Source: Linum tenue | Lineage: Eukaryota; Streptophyta; Magnoliopsida; Malpighiales; Linaceae | DNA length: 64,000 nucleotides | Assembly (NCBI GenBank): GCA_946122785.1 | Contig: CAMGYJ010000011.1 | Location: forward strand, 42,372,513-42,436,512 | Direction of reading: 5' to 3' | In this document: one piece after another, positions 22,171-33,514 of the stretch | Layout of the letters: each line of letters starts with the position of its first letter | How positions within the stretch are numbered: position 1 is the first letter of the stretch | The notes under the pieces: model-generated | Database searches by the model: none | What the model saw: the letters and a program-made list of their open reading frames with translations, nothing else | Told to the model about the DNA's origin: nothing | Translations under genes and position numbers: made by a program

Positions 22171-23474
22171 CTATACTCAACAACACAAAAATACACATTG
22201 GCCTCATTCACTTCACCTTCGTCCTCCCAAACTTAGTCCTATCCAAACCACTCAAAACAACCAATAACTCATTAGAAGAGTCTGTATTGGAGGATCTACG
22301 GAAGATTGTGATGGATCTGTAGCAGGTTCATGTTGAAGCACAACATGGTCTTTCTCTCCCATCTCTCCCATGTTGCCATCACTGGGTGACATATCTCCTT
22401 CTTCCCAATACCCCTTCCTGCACGACGATGGACAAAGAATTTTATCCTCATCGTCGATCATCAGCTTGGACGGTAGCGGTCGAAGATGAGAAGGGTTTTT
22501 TTTTTGGTTGGAGGAAGAGAGACAGAGGAAAAAGAGAGAAGAGGAAGGTTTGAGAGAGAAATTAGGTGGTGGCATTAAATGCTCTTTCCTTTCTCCAATT
22601 TCTCTCCCGACAAAAATACCACAAAATCCCGCCCATGCAAACACGTGGGGCCCGCCCAAAACCATTATTTCCTTCCGCTGTGGCTTGGTTTTCGGCTCAA
22701 CTCTCTCCTTCCTTCACATAACGATACGACCCACCTCAATTAATCTCATCCCTCTATTGCTAGCTCGGGTGACGTGGGCATCAATCCCGTCTTGTTAGCT
22801 CGTACTCACAAAAAAGCTGTGAGCAGTGTAGCGAAATTGATAACTTTCCGTCAATGTCTAATTCATTTTTTTTTCCTCCTTTATCCTTCTCCCGTTTATA
22901 ACTCTAGTCTTCCATAACTCCCACTTTTTTCGTTTAATCATTTTCTTTTCCCTTTTACTTTGCTCTCCTGTCTCTCACTCTACAGTTTCTTAATCATCTT
23001 AACTTCCTCTCTCTTCACAACCCTAAAGGAATAGCGAGCTAAAGCTTTGGTGTCTGGTCACTTTCCCTTACCTATGTCCTCCTCACATGCAATTTCATTT
23101 TTAGATTTTGGACTTGCAGCACAACTGACAGATATGTTATCTTTCTCTCCAATCTCATCCTAGATCATCTAATCGAGGAATGAGACTCGACACAAAGCTA
23201 ATTTGATGGGAAGAAGGAAATACGACAGTCGAGACTGTCGAGTTACAATGTCGACGAGGAAGGCGAAAGAACGGTAAGGAGAGAGCTCTTTCTCTTTGAT
23301 CTTTATTCCAACTTTGCGATTGTTCTCCGATTTGAAATATGATTTATTGATTCTCTCGATTTGTATAATTCCGATCATTCTCACTTCTTCCATGGCTCTT
23401 CATCGGGCAACAATTGCTTTGATAGCTTTCAATATATTTTGATTATGAATTTGTTCATTTAACTATCCAGATAT
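22171..23474. other. Gap with pyrimidine-rich, leader-like DNA
   Basis: 22430-22800 is relatively GC-rich and contains a 137-codon minus-strand ORF (22252-22665) without recognisable domains. 22850-23010 is long polypyrimidine sequence. Nothing else supported. Confidence 0.35.
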
Positions 23475-23482
23475 CCAATGAG

Positions 23483-23910
23483 TATGGATGACAATTTTGA
23501 CCTGACCTGTTTGGCCTATTTTGAGGGAGGGCGGGCATGGGTACTCTCATCGACCTGCCCTAACCCACCCCATTCTCGACCCGTTCCTGTCTAAATTACA
23601 TGTAATCCTAGTCAAATTATTTATGATTTTTATTTTATTACATCATAATTTAGCTATAATAAAGTTGTAAATCAGGGAAAACCTCAATTTCTCTAATAAG
23701 TTAACTACATTTATCATAATATTGTTTGTTTTCTTGGTCTTATAATAAAATAATGAATATTTCTAATATTTTCATATAAATTGCATACCCATTGGGTCAA
23801 CCTGCCTGGACATGCGACACGTGATAAATTACCCGACCTGAATCCGACCTGCCACGGGACGGGTCTGGGTACCAAAAAACCTGCCCCGGACCTGCCCATT
23901 GCCATTCCTA
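23483..23910. mobile_element. hAT-type MITE, 428 bp
   Basis: Ends TATGGATGACAA and TTGCCATTCCTA with perfect 8-bp target duplication ccaatgag at 23475-23482 and 23911-23918. Subterminal DNA is rich in gacctg/caggtc words, as in other plant hAT MITEs. Confidence 0.88.
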
Positions 23911-24038
23911 CCAATGAGACCTGTTTTAGTAACATCCTTGAACTTCTACAAAAGGAAAGCATTTAATTCCAATTTGAAACATCCTACCTTTTACCAATAA
24001 AAAATGGGTTAATACCTTATTCTGGCCCAAACCATGAC

Positions 24039-24806
24039 TAGGGGTGAACAAACACACCCGCAAACCGACCCATCCGTCCAACCCGACCTAACCCACCCGT
24101 ATTTATCGCTAAAACGAATGTTTTGGGTTGGGTGAGGATTTTCTTTTGTACAGCCCGCCTCTTTTGGGTTGGATTTGGATTTTGGATTACACAACCCGTA
24201 GAATCGGACCCAACTCGTGTTCCAACTATTAGTATGAGTTTGTATCTAAAAAATATTTATGTCGTATATAACCATACTTATGTGAAAATTAAGATATTTG
24301 CCATGTTTTTCTATCATGGTCTCCCTAATCTAATGCATTCTTCGACTTAAAGTTTGGGCATAAATTGAATATAGTTATGATTCACGTAATCCTTTTTCTT
24401 GTGTACAATTTTAATAGAATAACATATTATGGATGCATTTGTTTATAACCTTTTAAGCCTATTTCAACAAATATCATGAAAAAAAATATACATATGTTGA
24501 AGTAAATCACATTTTATTAAAACTCAAACAACATTTGTGAACTTTGATACCTTTCACCTCGGTTTATTTGTTTGAAATTTTAATTGGTAATAAAATATTT
24601 TTATGGTGTATAATAATTATATATTTTATGTTGGGCTGGGTTTTCACTTAAAAATATCGCCAACCCGACCCAACCCAATTAGAAACAAACCGTAGGATTT
24701 AAATTTTTTTTGGGTGGGTTTGGGTTTGATAATTTCCAAACCGTAGTGCATGGGTCGGATGATTAAAATACCTAAACCCGAACCAATCGACCCATGTACA
24801 CCCCTA
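24039..24806. mobile_element. Non-autonomous hAT element, 768 bp, nested in the MULE
   Basis: Starts TAGGGGTGAACA, ends TGTACACCCCTA, with 8-bp duplication accatgac at 24031-24038 and 24807-24814. It interrupts the left MULE arm; the right arm reads through the equivalent site. Subterminal aacccgaccc/gggttgggt words match the MITE at 3524-3892. Confidence 0.92.
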
Positions 24807-25049
24807 ACCATGACCATATAATCAACTTTGGCTTGTAGTTTCATAAATTAACATCATGACCTCAATTATGCAGCATATAGACTAGTTTAGCCTAACCAGT
24901 GAATTTCCGTCAATTTAGATGGTCAATATTGTTGACCGTTAGTGAATCAACATTTAGTGCTGACGTGGATGCCATGTGAGCAATATAAATTAATTAAAAA
25001 ATTTAATTATTTAATAAATTAAAAAAATTAAATAAAAAATTTAGAAATG

Positions 25050-25720
25050 AATATAAACCTCCTTCCTCCGTATCGTCTTCAGTCAAAAAAATCTATCCCT
25101 AACCAGAAAAAATCCCAATTTCAAAACCGCAACCAATCCCCTTCCTCCGCCTCACCCGCTACGCTGCCTCCTTCCTCTGCTCCAATACTCTTCGTCCATT
25201 AAGGTCGCGACGTTTCGAGACGATAAAGTTATGTGCCAGGAAACCATCTTCGTCGGAACGACAACATAAATATCTCGTCGCGCTCCCGACTGTCACCGAC
25301 AAGCTTCGACGCTTCACTTTCCCCAGCATCTTCATCACTGTCCGCTGCCACAAGAAGATCCTTAGATCCAACATGCTAACGCCGTCGCCGCTCTCGACAT
25401 CGCATTAGCGGCATGATTTACTGTCTCCTGGAACAAGAGCTTGAAGATCTGGAATTGAATCGATTTGCAAGGGATTGGGGGAGGTGCAACACGGTGGAGG
25501 AAGTGAGGAGAGAGAGGGATATGAGTTCAGTGAAGCAACCATTTTCAGGTGGCTTGCCACGTCTCTCTCAAATTTCATTTTCTAGGGTACTTCAATCGAA
25601 ATTTGGATCTTCAAGCTTGGGGTTTTAATATTTTTTGCTAATGCATTTGGTTCCAATGGTTTCCTAAGAATAGAGAACAGAGCTGGCGATGGGGAAGAAG
25701 GGGAAGAATGATGGTTAGGA
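25050..25720. other. GC-rich, gene-like cargo of the MULE
   Basis: Between AT-rich arms lies a block with higher GC and coding-like composition. It reads open for 71 codons minus (25159-25374) and 71 codons plus (25413-25628), neither with a domain I recognise. This is the typical layout of a Pack-MULE with a captured host fragment, but no donor can be named. Confidence 0.45.
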
Positions 25721-26189
25721 TTCCAATGGGTGGCCAGAATTTATTTTGGGTTCGATTTTTTCATTATTTATTATTTTGTTAATTATATAAAGGAAATAAT
25801 AAAATAATTTGTATTTTGAATTTTTTCAGGTTTGGTGCTCACATGGCAGTGAGATGGATAGTTGACTAACGATCAACGCCATTGATCATCCAAATAGACT
25901 ATCAAACCACGCGTCGGGCCAATTAAGTCTATATGCTGCATAATTGAGGCCAAGATGTTAATTTATTAAACTACGGGCCAAAGTTGATTATATGGTCATA
26001 GTTCGGGCTAGAATAAGGTATTCACCCATAAAAAATCTCTACTTTTATGTTTAAGAAATCATATACCAGTCAACGAATTATTATCGGATTGATCGAATTA
26101 GAGCGGGAACAGTAAGGGCGGAGCAACAAATAGGGTAGGCCAATGATAGAGACTAGAGAGCACTTCTACTATGCTATAAAGCATTGGTG

Positions 26190-26370
26190 CTTCAATGTAC
26201 AACTTGAAGTTGTACCATAACATTAAATGTATAAGTTCAAGTTGTAACATAATAGAATTTGTACCCTTATTTTATGATACAACTTGAAATTGTACCATCA
26301 CATAAAGACCATAAAAGAATTTGTATAAAAGAGTATAAGTATAGATTAAAGTTGTACCATAAAAATAAAA
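26190..26370. repeat. Short palindromic acaacttgaa repeats
   Basis: Imperfect copies of acaacttgaagttgtacca near 26199, 26230, 26280 and 26351. Each centre is self-complementary. No element ends seen. Confidence 0.55.
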
Positions 26371-26504
26371 TCCTACAACAATTGACAATTTAAAGGGTGA
26401 GTTGGTAAATTCAGCATTGTAAAATTCACCATAAAAATAAAATCCTATATAGCATTGTAAAATTCACTAAGGATAGATGCGCTAGAAATTACCAAGGACA
26501 GTTT

Positions 26505-26795
26505 GTGGGAGCGATGGTGAAGAAAGAAAGAGTCCTATGTCGGCCAGTGGAAGCGGAGGCGAAGGCGATGATGATGGGTCTTCGGGAAGCAAATCAGAGA
26601 TCCCTCAGCCCGCTAATTGTTGAGTCTGATTGCCAGGTGCTGATTAATCTATTGAAGAGCGGGGAGAGTGATTTTACAGAGCTGGGTATCTGGTGTTATG
26701 AACTGAAGAAGATGGCGTCGGTGAATGAAGCTCTCTCGGGTTGCAAGATTCGCTGGGTGTTCACGCCAAGGAAGAACAACTATTTGGCTCACTGA
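26505..26795 (+). pseudogene. RVT_3-type RNase H fragment of the LINE
   Basis: Reads VEAEAKAMMMGLREA (with the expected Glu), LIVESDCQVLINLL (with the expected Asp) and IRWVFTPRKNNYLAH near the usual VxREANxxAD position. The first catalytic Asp is lost with the 5' truncation. The frame stops right after YLAH; in relatives this block continues toward the end of ORF2. It cannot act alone. Confidence 0.8.
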
Positions 26796-26882
26796 TTGGC
26801 TCATTCTGGGTCAGGCTGGGACCATCAAATGGTCTGGGTCGACGATCCCCTGCGCTGTTAAGTTGCTTAATTGAGTCTGAGA

Positions 26883-27898
26883 GGGAATGGATCAGGTCAG
26901 TAACCTTATGGTGAGTAACCATGAGTAACACGTCCACTTCAGCATGACATCAGCATCCTCTCTCTTATGGAAAGCCTTTAATTTTTCCCTCTTTAATCTT
27001 TGGCGGACGATTTCTCGCTCATTTTAAGTCGAAATTTAATTTTTTTTGCACAGTTAGATCAGATTAATCGTGCTCTTCAAAATGATATCCACTTTAATAT
27101 ATTTTTCGAACAAAAAAAATTGAGCCATTTTTTACCAGCCTATACCATATGGTATTGACTGGTATTGAAATAAAAGCATACCTATGTTTTGAAAAACGTA
27201 CCATGGTGGTATGAACAAACCAATACTGTATGATTGTTGAATACATGATAGTAGAAGTATATTAATTGTAATTTACGACTTTTAACATTGTATACCACAC
27301 AATACCACCCCGTACCAGGGTGGTATTGTATGGTATTGTGTGGTATTTTTTGGTCAGTAATTTGTTCACCCAGAAATTTGTAGATCCAATAGATCATGAT
27401 GAACTCGTCCCTTCTGTGCAAACGTTTTCAAAAACGAATTAAAAACGAAGAAGATACCATACAATACCACCCCGTACCAGGGTGGTATTGTATGGTATTG
27501 TGTGGTATTTTTTGGTCCTGTAATTTGTTCACCCAGAAATTTGTAGATCCAGTAGATCATGATGAACTCATCCTTGCTGTGCAAACGTTTTCAAAAACGA
27601 ATTAGAAACGAAGAAGATACCATATGGTATGCAGTTGGTACCGAGAGGCCAGAATTTTTTTTCCTAAAAAAATATTGAAAATTGATCTCATTTTGTAGAG
27701 CACGCTGAACTCGTTCCATCTGTGCAAAAAAAATTAAAATCCGAGTTAAAACGAAAAAGATATGAGTCAATTAAGAAGGCTAGTGAAAATAAAAATAGCC
27801 TTTAATTCTCCATCCTTAGATCTGGATTTTCTAAATGAAGGTCCAGATTTGGTTATTGATGGGTGCATAACCATGGGTTATGCACCCTATCTTGAACC
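26883..27898. mobile_element. Mutator-like MITE nested in the LINE, 1016 bp
   Basis: The 9-bp duplication agtctgaga flanks it at 26874-26882 and 27899-27907. The terminal arms, starting GGGAATGGATCAGG on the left and GGTTCAAGATAGGG inverted on the right, are diverged. They stay alignable inward, where both reach ttttttttgcacag and a cgtgctct/gcgtgctc block. No transposase ORF. Confidence 0.85.
27301..27624. repeat. 162-bp tandem duplication with hairpins
   Basis: Units at 27301-27462 and 27463-27624 are nearly the same. Each starts with a perfect 10-bp stem aataccaccc/gggtggtatt around loop cgtacca, followed by repeated tggtattgt. It lies in the middle of the nested Mutator-like MITE. Confidence 0.85.
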
Positions 27899-28129
27899 AG
27901 TCTGAGATGGGACGTGGGCCCACTGAACAGAACTGAATTTTTAATTTATCCTGCCAGATTTCCTATAAAAAAAAAAAAAAGAAATTACCAAGGACAGGAG
28001 ACATTAAAAGGGTGAGTTGGTAAATTCAGGTTTCCAAACCAAACACGTTTTAGGACTTCTGAGCTTCCCACTTCATAGACCAATTGACAATTGTTCCGCT
28101 GAGATTCAACTTGGGCTTTATTTTTATGG

Positions 28130-28271
28130 TGGTTACATCAGCTTCCTGTCTTCCAGTTCCATAGACCTCATTGTTCGTTCACCCTCTCTCTTAAATTCTT
28201 CTTTCTCTCTCTATTTTGACAGGGAAGGAAGCGAGGGAAAATATTAGGATACTGTCTCGGAAAGTCCTTTG
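28130..28271 (+). promoter_or_regulatory. Probable 5' leader of the F-box gene
   Basis: CT-rich leader-like sequence (ccctctctcttaaattcttc...) immediately before the start codon. Sites resembling splice acceptors (ttccag, ttgacag) are present. No clear TATA box was identified; the transcription start is unknown. Confidence 0.35.
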
Positions 28272-30252
28272 ATGATTATACCTATTCAGATGATCACCAA
28301 ATTATTCCGATCTTATAGACAGAAATTCAGAGCGGCCCTAAAAGCTCTGCCGGACTCTGCTGGCTTGACACAACAAGGGAGAGTAAGTTTCTCATCTTTA
28401 AATTGGGTTCTCCTCTTCTGTTTCGTTCTTATAGGAGTTATTAGGGATAAAAACCCCAACTTTCGGCTTGCATACTGACTTTTCTCCAGGAAGAAGAAGA
28501 AAAAGGCGTAGATAGCATTGAGAAAACAATGACTTCCGCCTTTCTGCTTACCGAACTGGAAGTAAGATATATATTTTTATGTATTTCATGTTCAACCCTT
28601 ACCCGTGGAAGGGAAAAAGGTTAAAACTTGGGTTGATTTGAGGTTTTGTTTGTCTGTTTAGGAACATGAATTGGATTTGACTAGTAAGTTGCCTGATGAT
28701 GTTGTTATCCACCTGCTGTCCTTCTTGAACCTCAAGGAAGCTATTAGAACTTCAGTCCTCTCTGGTAGGTGGAGAGATTTGTGGAAATCAGCCAATTTGG
28801 CGCTGGACTTTGAAGCAGAAAAGGAGCTGCTAGATATATACAATGGGGGTATTCTTTTGGACGATACTGCAATGGCAGAATATAGGATGTGGTACAAGAA
28901 TGCGGTGAATGGGGTAGTGAGGCAGCTACAGCAGCACAACCGGGCCACAAAACATACAAAGTTCAGAGTTGGATTTACCTTGACTAATCCATACAATTAT
29001 GGCGGGGATATCGATAGATGGGTGGAGTATGCAATATCAAAGAGAGTTGAATGTCTTGATCTAACCTTCTATATGCGCTTTACAGGGGATACAACCAAGC
29101 TGTATGTTTTCTCAGAGGCGTGTTACAATCACATCAAGACTCCGGATGGGCTGTCAGATGTCAAGTCCCTCAGATCCTTGCGTCTGAATTGTGTGGCAGT
29201 CCGGGCCGAGATCCTTGAACATTTCATCTCTAGTTGCCCCTTACTTGAAGAGTTAGCTGTTGCCCGAGTATCAAATTCCCTGAAAAAGCTCAGGGTTGTG
29301 GGTTCATCTCAATCACCACTCCGATTAAAGTACTTGGAATTAAGATACTTCAATTATCTGAAATCCTTGGAGATTGATCACACTCCTTGCCTCGTCCGCT
29401 TAATATATGATGCATGTCCTCGTATGGAGGAATTGCGAGTGGGTAACTGTCCGGGTCTCGTGGATTTGACCTTAGGTTTACACACTAGATACAATTTTGC
29501 CTTTGAAGCCTTTTCTGGATGTGCTAGTCAATTGAAGTCCCTTTTGCTGAAGACCAAGTCTGTAGTAAGTAGCTGATAATATGGTGTTCTTTTATGTGGG
29601 TGTTGATTGATTGTTAGTTGCTTTACATATATTACATATATGGATTATGTTGTTGTTTGTGTGTTGTAGTTGGGCAAGCTGCTCTCACATGTGGCTGAAC
29701 ACCCACATCTCGAGCGGTTGATGATCCAGGTTAACGGAGGGGGCAATCGTAGCCTCGTTGAGTTGATCCCTTTGGTCAATGCTTGTCCTCGTTTGCACAC
29801 TCTGCAAGTGTTTGTAAGTTTCTCCAACGAAATTACTATATCTTTTCTGCTTGCTTGCTTTCTCTCTTGGTTTAATTGGGATTTCATTGTGTTTTGGTGG
29901 GGCGTGGTTGTGGATGCTGCAGCTGCACACAAGTAGGTGTGCCTTTGAGTTCTGCGATCAAGACGTAGTGCATACTAAAATGACTCGTGAAAGCATCAAA
30001 GTTGTGGAGATTGTTGGATTCAGGGGCTATGAAATGGACTGCCAGCTCGTTGAGTATATTATGGAGTATTTCGTGGGGTTAAAGAGAATAGTGATAGATC
30101 GAGCGATTGAAACTCCCTTCTTCTATGATGAATGGCTTTTCGGCGGTAAGAAAATCAAGGCTTGCACGCAGGCAGATGCCGATGATGCTGAAAAGCTTGC
30201 ATTGGGGTTCAAATCAAGAGCTCCTCCAGCACTTGAATTCATTGTAATTTGA
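28272..30252 (+). CDS. F-box/LRR (FBD-like) protein, five coding exons
   Basis: Predicted exons 28272-28382, 28490-28561, 28662-29564, 29670-29813 and 29923-30252. All introns are GT-AG (donors gtaagt or gtaaga) in phase 0, giving 519 residues. The F-box is at about residues 70-105 (LPDDVVIHLLSFLNLKEAIR, SVLSGRWRDLWK) and would dock the protein to SKP1 in an SCF ubiquitin ligase. Leucine-rich segments follow (SLRSLRLNCVAVR, CPLLEELAV, LKYLELRYFNYLKSLEI, CPRMEELRVGNCPGL). The C-terminus ALGFKSRAPPALEFIVI resembles the end of FBD domains. The substrate is unknown. The first exon and start are less certain than the rest; Met7 of exon 1 is an alternative. No frame breaks, and the only intact non-transposon gene here. 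Confidence 0.85.
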
Positions 30253-30344
30253 CTATAGCTTCCGCTCGTTGGATGGGAGGGTTTGTATTTGTTTGTGTTT
30301 TGTTGTGTACAGGCCTGCAATAGATCTTCTGACAAACCCTTTTA

Positions 30345-30726
30345 GCAAACTATGTTGAGGGTTTCTCTACTAACTTTATCTAAACACTCTGCAATGGCTT
30401 CTCACATTAAAGATTTACATTTTTTACCAATCTCCCCAAGCTTCTTAAACTCCATCTATCTGTTTTTGATTTCCTGTCAACACCCTACCCGTAATCATCT
30501 GTGCGCATACGGTAGTAACATTTATAGTCTGATTTAACAAAAATGTTGTCAAGTTAAAAAAGAAGAAATTTTAGATGACCTTTTTTCAATATATATATGT
30601 ATTCTTCTGTTTCTGGGTTTGCGGCGGCATTATAGAGAGATGGTATCAAATGATCGAACTCGGCACCAAGGCCATGTTAACTAGTAATTTGACACAAACC
30701 ACCACCTAGTAATCGGTGGCTAGGGC
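30345..30726. repeat. Repeat family B, copy 2, left half
   Basis: Matches 38070-38444 and 13652-13978. It stops a few bases inside the hAT-like MITE of family B (30721 tagggc), where the TIR element at 30727 inserted. The remainder resumes at 36584. The target bases agggc are present at both junctions (30722-30726 and 36584-36588). Confidence 0.85.
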
Positions 30727-31431
30727 CAAAGTAGTTAAAATTGGGATTTTGATCGTAAGATCGTAGGATTTTATTTAGGGACTCCGATTTTGAATTTATT
30801 ATAAAATCAATGGACCTTAATATCGTTTAAAAGCTTGATTAAACTCGTCAAAATCGTACTAAAAGCAGGATTAAAATTGTATGAGAACAAAATTGGCGGT
30901 TTGAGCAAATTTTAAAAAAGCGGAACTACTTCAGCTGAAAGGGCAATGATGGGGATCTTTTCAAATATTTTTCCTATTAAAAAAAATTGAAAACAAAAAA
31001 AAAACCAAGTTAGGGCTCGGTTAATTCCTTTTCCTTCGCCATCTTGAAATCATCGATAAAATAGTTGTCCTAATATTGTACGTACGTAAGAATCAACATC
31101 ATTATTAACTAACTAATTTATTAATGAATATTATTGTACCAAGCCACTAACATTAATTATTCAATTGGAGTTATTTTATTCTTAGTTTTAAATAATGATT
31201 AGCAGACGATGTTGAAATTAACCGGGCTCGAGTACTACTTTGAGTTAAACTACCTAGATGAAAAACAAGAGCCAGGTCCAATGAGCTCTATCACTTACTC
31301 GTGAATTATTTTGAGTTACGCATTAAAACAATTAAAATGATAATTCCTTACCATTAATCTCGACAATTATCATTTTAAATGTTATGTGGCTTTGTGTTAT
31401 TAATGATTTACTGTATGTTAGTTTCTTTATG

Positions 31432-32372
31432 TGAGATGATCCAATTTGTATCAACCAATAAGCTTGAATTGCTTGATCGAAAAGTAATCTCAAACACTAA
31501 CAAGAATTATGAATTTTGCCTAAGTGTTGTAAGTGTTTCAGGTACCCTTCTTTGCACGTATGCAACTTTTGTTTGGCTCGATGGAAAAGGGCGAATGAAG
31601 GCTTGTTGTGAAGCTGGGAAGTTTCTCTATAAGAGGAAATGGTTGGGAGATCGAGAAAATGCCAGGAAGACTGATTTTTAAGCTTCTCAAAACCCTATGC
31701 TGAAACTGGAAAACTGTCAGATTTTCACCAAGTCTGGAAGGCAGCGTGGGTACCAAGTTTTGGAGCTTGGTTCGAGGGGTTTGGAGGGGAATCGAGTTCC
31801 AAGGATGCAACCACACGAAGGTACATTTCTCATAGAACAACGTAGAGGCATTGGGTGATCAAAACCATACCTTGAAGGCTTCCAACGAAGGCAAGCAAGA
31901 TCGTATGGAAGCTGCCGAGAAGACTGTCTTGCAAGGAGTAATCCGAATCCGTTTCGGACTAGGATTGCGACTAAAGTGTTTTCCCTTTTCTGTTTGAACT
32001 CTATTTCCTTGTTTGTTTGAGAATTGGTTTTCCGTATTAAGACTGTTAGTTAACGTAGGTCTATTCAAGGTTGATCAATGGCATTGTAAAACTCATTCTT
32101 ATTGATTCGAATACAAACCTGAGTTTGGTTCACAAAGCTTGTGCTTCGTGAGATTGACAGTTGTTGAGGAAGAGTTCTAAACAGCTTGAGTGCTTGTATC
32201 ATTCAACTATTCACGCTGATCGTGGCCAGGCTTCGATTTATCTATTTCGAGTCTTTCCGCGTTGTGTGGAATTACACGAAATCCACTATCCATCCACTTA
32301 CAAACCCCTATTTCAATTCGATTTGTAGTTGCGCTATTCTGAAACCGAAATTCCCATCTTGGGCCTCATCCA
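31432..32372 (+). repeat. 5' LTR of the Gypsy element
   Basis: About 941 bp, starting TGAGATGATCCAATTTGT and ending CCTCATCCA. Small ORFs on the minus strand recur in the other LTR and are not genes. Confidence 0.85.
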
Positions 32373-32373
32373 G

Positions 32374-32388
32374 TGGTATCACGAGCCC
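32374..32388 (+). other. Primer-binding site of the Gypsy element
   Basis: tggtatcacgagccc, one base after the LTR end, close to the initiator tRNA-Met type tggtatcagagc. Confidence 0.7.
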
Positions 32389-32531
32389 GGTTCAAACGCA
32401 GGGCACGAAAGACAACGACGACGGCAGAAGGCGTCACTAGAATCATACACTAGACAAAGTCGAAAGGCCCTGTTTCTAGTGATCTTGCACTACTAATCCC
32501 AGAACAAAGGAAGAAGGAGAAGCGGAAAGCC

Positions 32532-33480
32532 ATGAGCGACGAGCAACCTGCACAACCTGTGACGTTGGAAGCTTTATAAAGGTACTTCCAGACTCAATTC
32601 GAGCAGGAGTTCGCTTGGCCGGCGAACTAGTTCAAAACGACGCCAATCAAGAGCTATTGGCACGAATTCAAGATATCGAGCAAAGGTTGGTGGTTGCGGA
32701 TCCCCATCATGGACGACCAAATCACGATCATCGTGATTACAGGGAACAGAGGCCAGAGGCAGAGCCTACCATTCCTCCCGGCATCAAACTAACCATCCCT
32801 CCCTTCGCTGGATCTCTCAATGCCTCACATTACCTGGATTGGGAGCGAAAAGTAATATTATTCTTTCAATTGGAAAATTATTATGAGCAACAGAAGGTGC
32901 TCTTGGCCACCTACGAGTTTACGAACTATGCTGCTCAATGGTGAGAGCAAGTTCGATTGCGACAACGACGTAACCTCCAGCCAGAAATTACAATGTGGGA
33001 AGACCTCCGAGGTCTTTTAAGAGATCGGTTTGTTCCTGGATACTATCAAAGAGAACTGTACGAATCCCTATAGCAGATTCGACAAGGTACACGAACAGTA
33101 GAAGATTATTTCAGGGATTTGGAGTTGCTAATGATGCGTGCCGATGTAAGAGAGGATAGGGAAGCGACCATAGCTCTTTTTTTCACGGTGTAAATCGAGA
33201 AATCCGACATGAGGTGGATCTTAGATCGTTTGTCGATCTGGAGGAAGCTTTTCACCTGGCAATTAAGGTCGAAAAACAATAGAAGACCATGAGCAGAAGG
33301 TTTGCTTCGACTAGCAAAACTGTGGTAGAGCAGGCTTCTGATTCCAATCCTTCCCAAGTGGGAACTGAACCTAGCAAGTCACCAGCCAAGGGCATTGCGC
33401 CAGCTGCTGTGGAAAGGACTAGAGGAATTCGGTGTTTTAAGTGTCGTGGGAGGGGACACAAGGAAAATTAGTTCCCTAAT
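32532..33480 (+). pseudogene. Gypsy gag remnant
   Basis: Begins MSDEQPAQPVTLEAL, then a stop and frame changes. Capsid blocks are clear: IPPFAGSLNASHYLDWERKV, QEQ-like VRLRQRRNLQPEI, RGLLRDRFVPGYYQRELYES, RQGTRTVEDYFRDLELLMMR and ADVREDREATIALF. The zinc knuckle region reads CFKCRGRGHKEN then stop where the last Cys is expected. Multiple stops make it non-functional. Confidence 0.82.
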
Positions 33481-33514
33481 TTGAAGACACTAGTAATCCG
33501 CGATGGCGAGTACC

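Larger units (their letters stand above)
24006..26027. mobile_element. Mutator-like element with about 210-bp TIRs
   Basis: The left end GGGTTAATACCTTATTCT and the inverted right end GGGTGAATACCTTATTCT extend as similar inverted arms through gccatgtgagca (about 24985 and 25840). Flanking 9-bp duplication is ataaaaaat at 23997-24005 and 26028-26036. Total is 2022 bp, of which 776 bp are a later hAT insertion in the left arm plus its extra target copy. No transposase is present, so it is non-autonomous. Confidence 0.92.
26503..27980 (+). mobile_element. 5'-truncated LINE with 17-bp target duplication
   Basis: Perfect direct repeat gaaattaccaaggacag at 26486-26502 and 27981-27997, with an A-run immediately before the right copy. 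The element begins inside the RNase H domain, so reverse transcription ended early, as usual for LINEs. Its own length is only about 0.46 kb; the rest is the Mutator-like element at 26883-27898. Confidence 0.9.

Noticed and set aside
22252..22665. 137-codon minus-strand ORF
   Set aside because: No recognisable domain; low-complexity Ser/Pro stretches and no link to the FAR1-like frame could be shown.
31538..31840. 100-codon minus-strand ORF, also at 35609-35941
   Set aside because: Inside the Gypsy LTRs and kept only by LTR similarity.
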